From: a virus
IMG/VR virus record: IMGVR_UViG_3300013094_000007
Coordinates: 1 to 41,069 of that record
DNA length: 41,069 nucleotides
Direction: 5' to 3' (one strand)
In this document: positions 26,719 to 36,600 of the stretch, in pieces
How positions within the stretch are numbered: the stretch's first letter is position 1
Layout of the letters: every line of letters begins with the position of its first letter
The notes under the pieces: generated by a model
The model's input: the letters and a program-made list of their open reading frames with translations, nothing else
Databases searched by the model: none
Told to the model about the DNA's origin: nothing
Translations under genes and position numbers: made by a program

Positions 26719-28041
26719 CTAGTTGATGACACCAGACGAGTTGATGTTCTCGCCAAGGTCAACAGCAGGAGTGAACGTTGAGGCTGCGTTCAGCGTGTAG
26801 CTAACGTCAGTGTCCAGCAACGAGGCCGACTCAATGCGGATGATTGATGCCTGACGGAAGATGCTGTACGCACCCAGCCAGTACCAACCCAGCGGCACGT
26901 AGCGGCGCAGGCGGTCGGTGATGGGACCAGGAACAACGTGTGGGAACGCGCCGTTTCCGTCAATCATCGAGTACGCCTTAGCAAGAGCCTGGCGACCGAG
27001 AATCATCGTACCGTAGACGTTAGGCGAACCAACGAAGTTGGACATCAGAACCGTACCCGTGGTCACAGTACCCGTACCAGTCGTGGTGAACGTGCTGGCT
27101 CCGGTGTTAACCGAAGCGACAGTCACAGCGTTAGTAACGGTAGCACCGCTTGACGAGAGGACAGCGCCGACCTGCGGAGCAGCACCCGTGTACGAGCCAA
27201 CACCCGTGACCGATGAGGTCTGAGCCGTGGTGATGGTGTAGGTACCAGCTGACGTGGTGCCACCTGAACCCTGGAAGATTGGAGCGCGAGGCGTTTCAAT
27301 CCAACGGACACCTTCGAAGGCACCCAGTTCACCAGTCCAGATTTCACCTGGCTGAGCGTACACGTGTGGGGCACGCCAACCCTGGATGTTCGAGCCGGAG
27401 ATGGACTCGCCCTGAAGGTCAGCAACGATGTCGGGGTGGACGTAACCAACGTACATACCGCCGAACGTAGGCACGTTCTGGGCACGCAGGCGGGCACGAG
27501 CAACGCGGATGTCGAGAGCCGAGATGGTGTTGTTAGCCTTGGTGATACCGGCACGAGTCGTCACTGAGGGGTTGAGCGTCGTAGCACCCAAGCCGGATGC
27601 GTACATCACGTTGGTGCCCTGGTCAAGTGCGGAACGAGCAATCGTGTCCAACGAAACACCAGCGTTGTAACCAACCACGTTGGCAACTACTGGGTCAATG
27701 TCCACGAACGAGGTGCCACGCAACTTGGCGGTGGTGAGTACGGCGTTACCGTATTCGGCCAAGGTCAGAGTTACCTGTGAGTCGGAGAGTGCAACGGTAG
27801 CCACGTCGCTGTTCTCGGACAGGGCCGAGGACGAGATGGGCAGGTCGTTAACAATCGTGAACGTTACTGAAGAACCAGGCATCGACTGTGCGGTGGGCTG
27901 GACGTCAGCAGCGGCGTCAAAGTACAGCTCAGGACGAAGGGCGAAGTACGCCAGTCGGTCGTATGCTGCCTTTGAGAAATCAAGCGTGCCTGAGCCGGTG
28001 TAGGCGTCAGTACCCGCTACGTTGCCAAATTCATTGGCCAT
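26719..28041 (-). CDS. Major capsid protein
   Basis: 440 residues, HK97 fold of the N4-gp56/P22-like type: LDFSKAAYDRLAYFALRPELYFDAAADVQP start, a strand region SSVTFTIVNDLPISSSALSENSDV, then SLDTIARSALDQGTNV and PNVYGTMILGRQALAKAYSM. An inserted Ser/Thr/Gly-rich domain (about 255-335) is probably exposed. It follows its scaffold gene. Its ribosome-binding site lies in the arm of a hairpin (28050-28072). Confidence 0.88.
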   Translation of the reverse strand: MANEFGNVAGTDAYTGSGTLDFSKAAYDRLAYFALRPELYFDAAADVQPTAQSMPGSSVTFTIVNDLPISSSALSENSDVATVALSDSQVTLTLAEYGNAVLTTAKLRGTSFVDIDPVVANVVGYNAGVSLDTIARSALDQGTNVMYASGLGATTLNPSVTTRAGITKANNTISALDIRVARARLRAQNVPTFGGMYVGYVHPDIVADLQGESISGSNIQGWRAPHVYAQPGEIWTGELGAFEGVRWIETPRAPIFQGSGGTTSAGTYTITTAQTSSVTGVGSYTGAAPQVGAVLSSSGATVTNAVTVASVNTGASTFTTTGTGTVTTGTVLMSNFVGSPNVYGTMILGRQALAKAYSMIDGNGAFPHVVPGPITDRLRRYVPLGWYWLGAYSIFRQASIIRIESASLLDTDVSYTLNAASTFTPAVDLGENINSSGVIN

Positions 28042-28049
28042 GGTGGGTT

Positions 28050-28072
28050 CCTTTCAAGGAGATTGTGAAAGG
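28050..28072 (-). promoter_or_regulatory. Hairpin holding the capsid ribosome-binding site
   Basis: CCTTTCA (28050-28056) pairs perfectly with TGAAAGG (28066-28072). On the mRNA the 3' arm contains the GAAAGG used to start the capsid gene 9 nt later. It lies directly after the scaffold stop, so ribosomes finishing scaffold could open it and set the capsid to scaffold ratio. Confidence 0.5.
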
Positions 28073-28073
28073 C

Positions 28074-28553
28074 TTAGAACATACCCGTTGTGGTGACGCC
28101 GACCTTACGGCCTACTTCACCAGATGCGATTCGCATGACTTCTTCGACGCTTGATGCGTTGGCCAAAGCAGCGTAGTACTCCTGAGTCGGGTCTGGTGTA
28201 GCACCAACCGAACCAATAGTCGCACCCTGCGCTCGACGCAATGCTTCGAGTTCGATGTCACTCGATGGTGTTGCCTGCTGAGCGGGAACATCCAAAATGC
28301 CGTACTCACGGGCCTTTTCGCGGATTGCGTCTAGGTCTGCTTCGCCACGGTACGCGTCACGGAAAAGATTTCCGAGAGGCGAGTCTGGGATTCCTGCCTT
28401 CGCCAGCAATACTTCACGCTTCTGATTCTCAAGTTCCTGGCGCATCTGCTCCAGTTCCTTACGAGCCTTTTCTGCTTCTCGCAACTGCTTCCGAATATTC
28501 GGGTCTAGCGGCTGGTTCTGCGGCTCTTCATCAAATTCGTCATCGTATGCCAT
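28074..28553 (-). CDS. Scaffold protein
   Basis: 159 residues. Very acidic N-terminus (YDDEFDEEPQNQ), a long coiled coil (residues 17-50), and a short C-terminal domain with basic residues (SGEVGRKVG), the usual plan of podoviral scaffolds. Immediately before the capsid gene. Site AAGGAGCG before ATG 28553. Confidence 0.82.
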   Translation of the reverse strand: MAYDDEFDEEPQNQPLDPNIRKQLREAEKARKELEQMRQELENQKREVLLAKAGIPDSPLGNLFRDAYRGEADLDAIREKAREYGILDVPAQQATPSSDIELEALRRAQGATIGSVGATPDPTQEYYAALANASSVEEVMRIASGEVGRKVGVTTTGMF

Positions 28554-28735
28554 GCAATCGCTCCTTGCGGGTACGCACTTTGCCAGAGGTTAACAAAGCG
28601 GAAATTCGGTTAATGCACGCTGGTACGCACCAAGGTTGTGCAACCCTTGGCGGGTTAGGGACCAGCGCGCCTGCGGCCAGACAGGGCCAATCACCTACGT
28701 TAATTGTACATTGCAATTAGGTATATGTTACGCTA
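28554..28735 (-). promoter_or_regulatory. Intergenic gap upstream of scaffold-capsid genes
   Basis: 182 bp, the longest gap in the late operon. It holds a hairpin CCAAGG-TTG / CAA-C-CCTTGG (28630-28650) and a TAATTG/CAATTA inverted repeat near 28700-28720, inside which a minus-strand TACAAT could be a -10 box. Probably an internal promoter or attenuator raising scaffold and capsid expression. Confidence 0.45.
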
Positions 28736-30184
28736 CTAGGTTCGGGCTGAACCAAGACCGACAACACCCTTAGCGCTTTCGGCGTAGCCACCACCCTTTT
28801 CAAACGGGGCAACCTTGGCTTGTTCGGCGCGGGCCACCTGTGTCTGGGCGGCAATTTGGTTCACCCCACCAAAGCCAGCGAGTTGCGCGGCGATAAGGGT
28901 CTGAGTGTTAACAGTTGGGTTGGTCTGGCCGGGCAGGTTTTGAGTCAGGGCAACATCACGAGCTGCGTTCTGAACACTCCCCTCAATCTGGCTAACGCCA
29001 TATCCAAGACCCTGATTTCCTGTCGTACCGGCCAACTTAGCCATTTGAGCCAACTGGTTGTAGTTGTCCGAAGTAAGACCGCCGAGGCCAACACGCTGGG
29101 TGTAGTCCTGAATATCAGCATTTGCGATGGCACGTTGCATACCAGGCAAGCCTTGATTGCCTTGGCCCTTGGCGTTGGGCATAACACCAGTAATCATGTA
29201 GTTCATAATGTTGCCTTGCGTCAGGCCGTACTGGTTCTGGAGGATATTAATAACGTTCTGGTCAGCGTTTTGGTAAGCAGACCAGAAATCCTGAACGCGC
29301 TGCTGGTACTCAGATGCCGACACGTTGTTATTTAGCAACTGTCCAATCTGGGCGCCCGTTGGCATAGGCGCACCGTATTGGGTGGCCTCGTCTTGGATTC
29401 GAGCGGCGTAGGATTGGTACTGCCCTTCGGTCAAGCGAACATTGCCGGTTGAGGCGGCGTTCTTGTTGTACGAAGCCAGACCAGGGAACGCTGCGTTGTA
29501 TGAGTCCTGAAACTGCTTTTGCCAGCCAGCCGTAGACTTACCGCCAATGGTGGGGGGTGGGGCAATGTTGCCACGGACAATCTCAAGAAGTTCGTCGGTG
29601 TTAGTCACTTGGTCGCCGTAGTTGGTAATGATTGCCAAAACCTTGTTGGCGTCTACGTTGCCAAGACCCCAGTTTTCAAGGTATTGCGAAACAACGCCAT
29701 ATGAACTTTCAACCTGTGAAGCGGTGGCCGCCCCAAGACCAGCTGTGGCCAATCCACCACCATTGATGCTTACGACAGCCTTTGTAATTGGTGGCTTGTA
29801 AAACTCTGCGTAGTTGGCGAGGTTGCCACCCGTTGAGTCAAGCGCAGCCGTAACTGCCTTGTCAATGACCCCAGCATCCTTTGAGCCTGGCTGGTAGTCA
29901 GGGGTAAAGAACGTAGATACAAGTGCGTTGTACTGGGCTTCGTCAATCTGCCCAGCCGAACGTGCGTTACCAATAGCCGCATACAGTTCAGCCGCATTGT
30001 GAGGTGGCAGTTCCGTGGGGACTGGCGTGGTGGACGATGCTGCTGTCTTGTACGAGAGCTTCAGACCAGGGCGAATACCGAAGCGTGATGTAATGCTTGC
30101 TGGGAGCGTTAGCGAGCCGGACTGAATAGCGCCTCCGCTACCGCCTCCGCCTCCGGCACTTGGGTTAAATGTAGGACCACTCAT
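28736..30184 (-). CDS. Internal virion (ejection) protein, third of the block
   Basis: 482 residues. Gly-rich start, then an alpha-helical Gln/Asn/Ala-rich protein (AARIQDEATQYGAPMPTGAQ; NVINILQNQYGLTQGNIMNY). Composition and order (portal, internal proteins, scaffold, capsid) fit a podoviral core protein injected with the DNA. The start overlaps the upstream stop as TAATG. Confidence 0.65.
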   Translation of the reverse strand: MSGPTFNPSAGGGGGSGGAIQSGSLTLPASITSRFGIRPGLKLSYKTAASSTTPVPTELPPHNAAELYAAIGNARSAGQIDEAQYNALVSTFFTPDYQPGSKDAGVIDKAVTAALDSTGGNLANYAEFYKPPITKAVVSINGGGLATAGLGAATASQVESSYGVVSQYLENWGLGNVDANKVLAIITNYGDQVTNTDELLEIVRGNIAPPPTIGGKSTAGWQKQFQDSYNAAFPGLASYNKNAASTGNVRLTEGQYQSYAARIQDEATQYGAPMPTGAQIGQLLNNNVSASEYQQRVQDFWSAYQNADQNVINILQNQYGLTQGNIMNYMITGVMPNAKGQGNQGLPGMQRAIANADIQDYTQRVGLGGLTSDNYNQLAQMAKLAGTTGNQGLGYGVSQIEGSVQNAARDVALTQNLPGQTNPTVNTQTLIAAQLAGFGGVNQIAAQTQVARAEQAKVAPFEKGGGYAESAKGVVGLGSART

Positions 30185-30687
30185 TACTGGTTGCCTCCTG
30201 GGTTCGAGAAGTGGGTGTTCATTTCTTGCATAACTTTTGAAACCCTGTCAATGGCTTCTGTGGTGTTGTGGTAGCCAAAGCCAGGTTCGTTCATAATGTG
30301 TTGCTTCCACTCGTCTAGCGACATGGGCGCAGGGCGACCCGTCTGTGGGTCAACGCCACCAGTAAGGGCGCGTGTGGCCTTGGGGTCAGACTGGAAGTTA
30401 GGCTCGAAGTCCTCACCGAGTTTCTGCTTGGCAACCTGACGGTAGGGGTCAAGGAGATAGGCGGTGGGGATACCGGAAGCAATCTGTTTGGCTAGGGTCG
30501 GGTAAAGTCCCTGTGCCGTGGTCTTGATGTATTCCTCAAATGCCTTTGCCTTTTCCGGCGTCACGTTGTCGCCAGCAATTTGTTCAAGCGTTCCCTTTGA
30601 CATTGGAACGTGGTAAAGCTCTGCCATGTCGGACAGGTCCTTTACCGTCATTGGCTTTGTTTCTTCTGGTGCTTTTTCGTCTGCCAT
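30184..30687 (-). CDS. Internal virion (ejection) protein, second of the block
   Basis: 167 residues, helical. Contains AKQIASGIPTAYLLDPYRQVAKQKLG and LDEWKQHIMNEPGFGYHNT, a pattern I recall from the same position in actinophage genomes. No enzyme motif. Likely a small core component between the giant protein and the 482-residue one. Confidence 0.65.
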   Translation of the reverse strand: MADEKAPEETKPMTVKDLSDMAELYHVPMSKGTLEQIAGDNVTPEKAKAFEEYIKTTAQGLYPTLAKQIASGIPTAYLLDPYRQVAKQKLGEDFEPNFQSDPKATRALTGGVDPQTGRPAPMSLDEWKQHIMNEPGFGYHNTTEAIDRVSKVMQEMNTHFSNPGGNQ

Positions 30688-30690
30688 TAT

Positions 30691-33600
30691 TTATCCTTGC
30701 GAGTTGAACGAGTTTTTGGTTGGGAATTCAGACATGATTTTTAGGACGTTCGAGATGCTGGCGTTGTTGAGGTCATCAGCGTTTGCCTTCAGCACCTGCG
30801 TGTATTCGCTGTTGTACACCGCTGTGTTACTCATCTGCATAATCGTTGGCAAGGCGTTCTTGTAGTAGGTGTACGCACCAACCAAAGTGCTAACCTGCGC
30901 TTGCGTTAACAGCCCCTTGCTGACAACTTCTTTCTGCATGCTGGTTGACGAAACAAACTTTTCAAGGTCGTTCATTACGGCAATCTTGCGAGGCAGGGCG
31001 GTAGAGCCAAACGGACTGCCGTTGGTCAACCACGTTGGGTTGTAGTTGTCACCAAACGCTTCTGCTTCTTTCTTAAGCGCCTGCGAACCGGCGTAGTCAA
31101 TGGTGCTGGTTGTGATGTCGCCAGTCCACTTACCGCCGTACATGGGGTTGGAGTAGTACGCAGGGGCAAGCAGGTTGTAGTAAATGTTGTCGCCCATTGA
31201 CGTAAGCACAGCGTCCATGTATTCCTTTGGCGTGTCCGTAGAGCGCAATCCCAAAGAAATCTGCGACTGATGCGCTGGGGCAATCCATGAGCCATTGGAA
31301 GGAATAAGGTCGGCGGCGAGGAACGGGATGCCATCCTTGCTCAAAAGGTTAGGTGCTTTTTGTGCCCAGCTCATGTATGCCTGGTTCTGTGGAAAAGCGC
31401 CAAAAGGTGTCTGTGACGTTGATACCGTGTCAAGCGCACCCATTGGGTCCTTAATGGCAAACTCTTGGTACGCGGCGTTCAGCGGGATTTGGCTACCGTC
31501 TGGCAACTTCTGCTGCATAATGGCGTTCAGTTGTGCGGAACTACCAAATTTTTCGATAAGCGACGTTGGCACCGGCAAAGCAAAACTTGTAAGAATCTTA
31601 CCAACGAACAAAGCCTGAGCCGCCGTGTTTGCTTGGTCTAAGAACTGCTGACGATTGGCGATACCTTGTTCGCTATTCTTGTCAAAGTTGTAAGACATCT
31701 GCATTTCAGAGGTGCCCACAGCCCAATTAGTCAACTGGTCGCCACTAAGCTTGTAAGGATTTTCCTTCATGTTTTGCTTAATAAGGTCGGTAATCATGCT
31801 GTCAAACATGCTGTGCATCGCCTTGACCTTAAGCGCCACAATGGTTCCTGCTTCTGGGTCCATGCCAGCACGCTTAGCAATTTCATACAGACCAAGCGTT
31901 TCGGCATTGCGATACGTTGATGATGGGTCGAGGTCGCTCCAGATGCCTTCTTGTGAACCAATAGGTCCAAGGACATGAGCCATAAGTCCTTGGTAGAACG
32001 GCACGTTGGCCATACCCGCGGATGACAAGAACTTCATTGGAATACTGACAAGGGCGCTCGCGCCTGGGTTAAGTGCGTTCTCCAACATTGGCCAACCTGT
32101 GCGGTCGCCCGTGAGGAACACCGAGTTAAGAGAACTGATGTTTGCGCTAAGGCCAAAGTTAATTCCCTTAGTCGATGGCCCGCCAGTAAGGATGTCAGTC
32201 AAGAAATTACCCAGCCACTCCGAGTGAGGGATAGTCAAAATAGTCTGACCGTTTTGGCTGTGCGTTTGGAAATAGTTAGTAGCCGCCAAGTTAACCTTGA
32301 GGTACTGCATAAACGCCTGTGGGTTTTCTTCAAGTAGACGGAACGCACGCTTGTACGCCTGGTTTTTAGCAAACCAGAACGGGGAGTAAATGCGAGAGTT
32401 GCGCTCAAAGGCGGCTCGGTCCATCGGGTTGTGGATGAACTTGGTCATCTTTTGCAATGAAGAATTCATCGCCTGAATTTCAGCTTGGTCTTGGCTTACT
32501 ACGCCCGCAATAATACGGGGACGCAATTCTTCCATTGCCAAGTGGTATTCCAACATGTAAATAGGCTCACGGCTAATCCATGAAACAAGTCGGCCAAAGG
32601 TTTTGTCAAGAACTGCGTTTGTGACACTACCGCGTAGTTTCATCAACTTGTTAAAGTTGCTCACACCGTCTTGCCACGAGAACTGAACTCGCTGATGCGT
32701 AATCAAGTTCTTGGGAGCGCCATCAAGTTTGCCGTATTCCTTTGCCAAATCAGGTGCGCTCTTAATGTTGCCCGACAATGCCTGGTCAATGAAACTTGGG
32801 TGGAAAACAAATTCGCCGTTGTCCTTAAGGCCACCCACAATGTTCATTACGTTGTAGGCACTTGACTTGGACAAGTCCTTCAAGGGCACACCTGTGCTGA
32901 TGCTGGGGTTAGACAGAACCATCTTAGACGCAGGAAATTGGCTAAGTTCTGAGTCGCTCAGAAGCAGTTTGCGGCTAAAGTCCAATTCGGTAAGTTCGCT
33001 AAGCAACTTTTCAAACTCTGCGTTATTACCCACAACTGGGCCGTTCTTCTCAACCCAATCCTTAATGTCGCGCAAGATGACATTAAGCTTCTGGTCCATG
33101 TGAGCCAGACGCAAGTTCTGTTGCAAAGCCGTGACAATTTCCTTGCGCTCGGCAAACTTGAACTTCGACGTTGGGATGCCCTTTTTTGAAACAGTCATGC
33201 TTCCAGCATCGTCAACGCCACTGGTGCGACTCCTAACGCCCTTCTTGACAGAGTTGCCATCAAGGGCTTTTGAAGCACCGTGGCCCACGTCAGGGATAGC
33301 GCCATTGGTGACTGACAGCAAGTTAACGAAGTCATCAAGCATGCGGTAGAACTGGTCGCCCGTCATGGTCTTAAGAATTCCACGCTGAGTACCAGTGATT
33401 GCACCGCTAAGGAAGTCGCCAGGGTGGTGTAATACTTCAGCCGTGTCAAGAACAAAACGCTTAATAACGCTTGCCTCTGAAACCTTCATAGTTGCGCGTG
33501 CGCCACTAGAAGCCATGTTTACAATGTTATTTTCAGATGGAAGTTCTGGAGCCTTTACACCTTCACCAAGCAATTCGGTCGGCTTCATTTGGCCAGGAAC

Positions 33601-36600
33601 ATAACCAAAATCGTCGGGTATGATTCGCTCCATACCGCCTTCAACCACGCGAGGCAGAAACCCACCTCTGCCGCCTTCTATCCCGCTATTACGAACAACG
33701 AGGACGGGAACGCTTTTCAAACCTAATTGCTCGGCGGCGATAAGACGATGATTTCCTTCACCAAGACGTGCCAATCCGTTTTTGGGATTGTACTCTATTT
33801 GCAATTCTGTTTTGAAACCGTTTTCCTTGATGTCTTGCTTCAATTCATCAATGTATTTTTGAGCTGCTCCTTCGCTTCTTAATTGAGCGTGTCCGCCAAG
33901 TCGGTCATACTCACGGTATTTAGCAACCTCATTAATGTCAATCCATTCAGTTCTTTCATCACGCGCACGCAAAGCGTTTTCAGACTTGCGACGAATATAG
34001 TTCGTAAGCCCTTCTGGCGTTTCAGAAGCCATGTTTGCAGAACTACCACGGCTGACAACGCCACCCTTTTCAGGCGCCAAGCCAACATGTTCAACCTTGC
34101 CATCCGGGTGCAAAATTGCTGCTTCCCACTCAGGGTCCTTGCCAGCAGGTCCTAGGTCAATAGTGGCCTCTGCCAATGGTCGGATGTTCTGCATGCGCTT
34201 AGCAATAGAAACGCCCAGGCGTGACTCAATAAGAGCAAGCGGGTCAAAGCGCAAAATGTTGGGGATTGCTTCAGCGCCAGCAATACGCCAAACGTAGCCA
34301 CCAGTTGAAAGCATGGCAGGGACAAAGTAATCAGTTACAAGTCGATTAATGTTGTCCACGACAAGATTGCCACGGTTCAAGTATGAGGTGTAGTCAATTT
34401 GCTTGCGTAGGAACTTGGCAGCCAGTCGGTCACGTTCTTGGATTTGCTTGTTTAGACCAGACTTAATTGCCTTGCGAACCTCGGCGGTAAGTTGTTGCTT
34501 CTCGTCGGTGTGAACAGCAAGTTGTTCGACCCACTCGCGGAAGTCGGCCATTTTGACGCTGGGGTCGCGCAACTTATTAAGCAGTTGCCTTTCTGCATCG
34601 GCAAGTGCTTGAACACGGCCCTCTTGCGTAGCAACGGCTTTGGCGTCTGCGGTAGCGGTAGCCTTGAGTGTTGCCAACTCGCTTTGAGCAAGGTCTGATT
34701 CCTGGAAAATCTTTTGTGCTGTTACCACAAACTTTTCAGTGACGTTAAGACCGCCTTGGGTCCGACCAGCTGCGATAAGGTCCTTGACAGCACGCACAGC
34801 ATTGTTGTATCCGTAGGTGCGCTCAGCACCGTGCATGGCCGAAGTGTAGGCACCGCTTCGACGTGTGGTAATTTTATCTAGGTCTGCGGTCAAGCCCTCA
34901 AGGGTGGCGCTCTTGTATTCGGCAGCGGCCAACATTGCGGCTTGGTCTAGGTATCGCAAACGCTGGCCAGACTCAATGATTGATGAATCAAGACCCCTAA
35001 GTACCGCTGACATTTTCTGGGTCAAACCAATAAGTTGCCGTGGGTCAATAAAGTTTGCCTGCGATACGTGCAAGTCACCGTGGCCAAAGGTGCCGCCGAT
35101 AGAGCGGTCGCCAGGTGCGTTGAACGTAGAGTACAACTGCCCCATGTCACCGTTTACATACAAACCACCGTCGCCACCACCGCCACCTGCGTCGTACAGA
35201 TTTACAACGGCATCATTAATGGTTTGTAGAAATTCTGCGGCTACAGCATCGTGCGTCGTTTTGGGGACTGCTGCTGCTGCTGCTTGGTCCACCATGCGAC
35301 CTGTCAGGTTAAACAACGTGTGCATGAAGTCCTGTGGGTCTGGAGTTGAATCAAGGATTTCACCAATCTTTTCAACTTCAGCGCGGCTTACGGTGCCGGT
35401 AGCCAACAGCATGTTCTGCAACGCAGGGATTGCCTCTTTGCGTCCAGCCTTAAAAGTCGCGCTTTTAACGTCTGGAATAATCCCTTTCTCAACCGCATCT
35501 TCTTGGTACCAAGGTGCGGATACAAACTTCTTGCCAGCCCAGCGACGTGCCCAAGCAAAACTACGCTTTTCTAACGTAGAAGTTGCTTCGTCAACGCTCT
35601 TAGCACTTGCGTCAACGCCTTCCTTGTCAAGCGTTTCTACAGCCTTTTCAAACGACATGCCACTACGCAAAGCACGACCAATGGTGCGCCAAATCTTCAT
35701 AGATGGCATAACGCCACGAGTGATGTAGTTGGAGTCGGCCAACTTAGCAAAAACTTCAACCACTTGCTCAGGCGTTTTGGCCCTAGCAACCTCTTGAACA
35801 ATCTTGTCCATTTCTGCGGGCGTAAGACCACTAAGAACTTTATTCAAAGCCTTACGAACCGCTGGTGCCTTTGAGTCGGCAAGATATTTTAGGAAGCGTG
35901 CGCTACGTGGAGTAGTGCCAGCGACACGGAAAACGTCAGCGCCAGTCTCAACACCCAGGCCCTTCCAAGCTCCGCTGAACAAACCCTTAGCGCCAAGTGC
36001 GCTGTTTTCGACTTCTTTAGCGTGTGCAATAAAACCAATGGGGTCGCCCGCCATTGCCGTTGTAGCGTCAATAGCACCGGAGATGAGTCCGTTCTGCTTT
36101 ACGCCGAGCGCCTCAAGCAAACCTTGACCAGAACTGGTGTGAACCAAAGTACGACCAAACTTGTCTACTGGGTTTCCACCCTGCGTAAGATTCCAAAGCT
36201 GGCGGGTTTCTGGATTTGCTTGCGCCTGAATACCCGTAAGAACATACGTCGCAAATGGCTTAGGGCCAAAATTGATTTTAAGCAAAGTTTTCAATGCGGC
36301 CAAAGGTACGCCGGGCAAACGGCCAGCGGCTTCTCCAACCCTTACGCCCGCCCGCTTTGCTCCCGATAAACCGCTTAGGCGTTCTTCGTCAGCTGCTTTT
36401 GCGGCAGCGGTTGCTTCCTCCCTTGCCGTTTCACGAGCCTTCGCTGCTTTGGCGACAAGGTTGCGAGAAACATCTTCTGCGGTGCCAAGGCCCGAATTAA
36501 TGCGTGCTTCGGTTGAAGCGATTACATCATCCGAAGTTGCAGCCTTTGGAATAAGTCCGGCCTCATCGCCCGCCATTGCCGCAATAAAATTTGGCAAAAT

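Noticed and set aside
34865-35728. 287-codon plus-strand open frame opposite the giant protein
   Set aside because: It is antisense to a strongly coding gene, Ala/Ser/Arg-rich with no ribosome-binding site; a mirror of codon bias.
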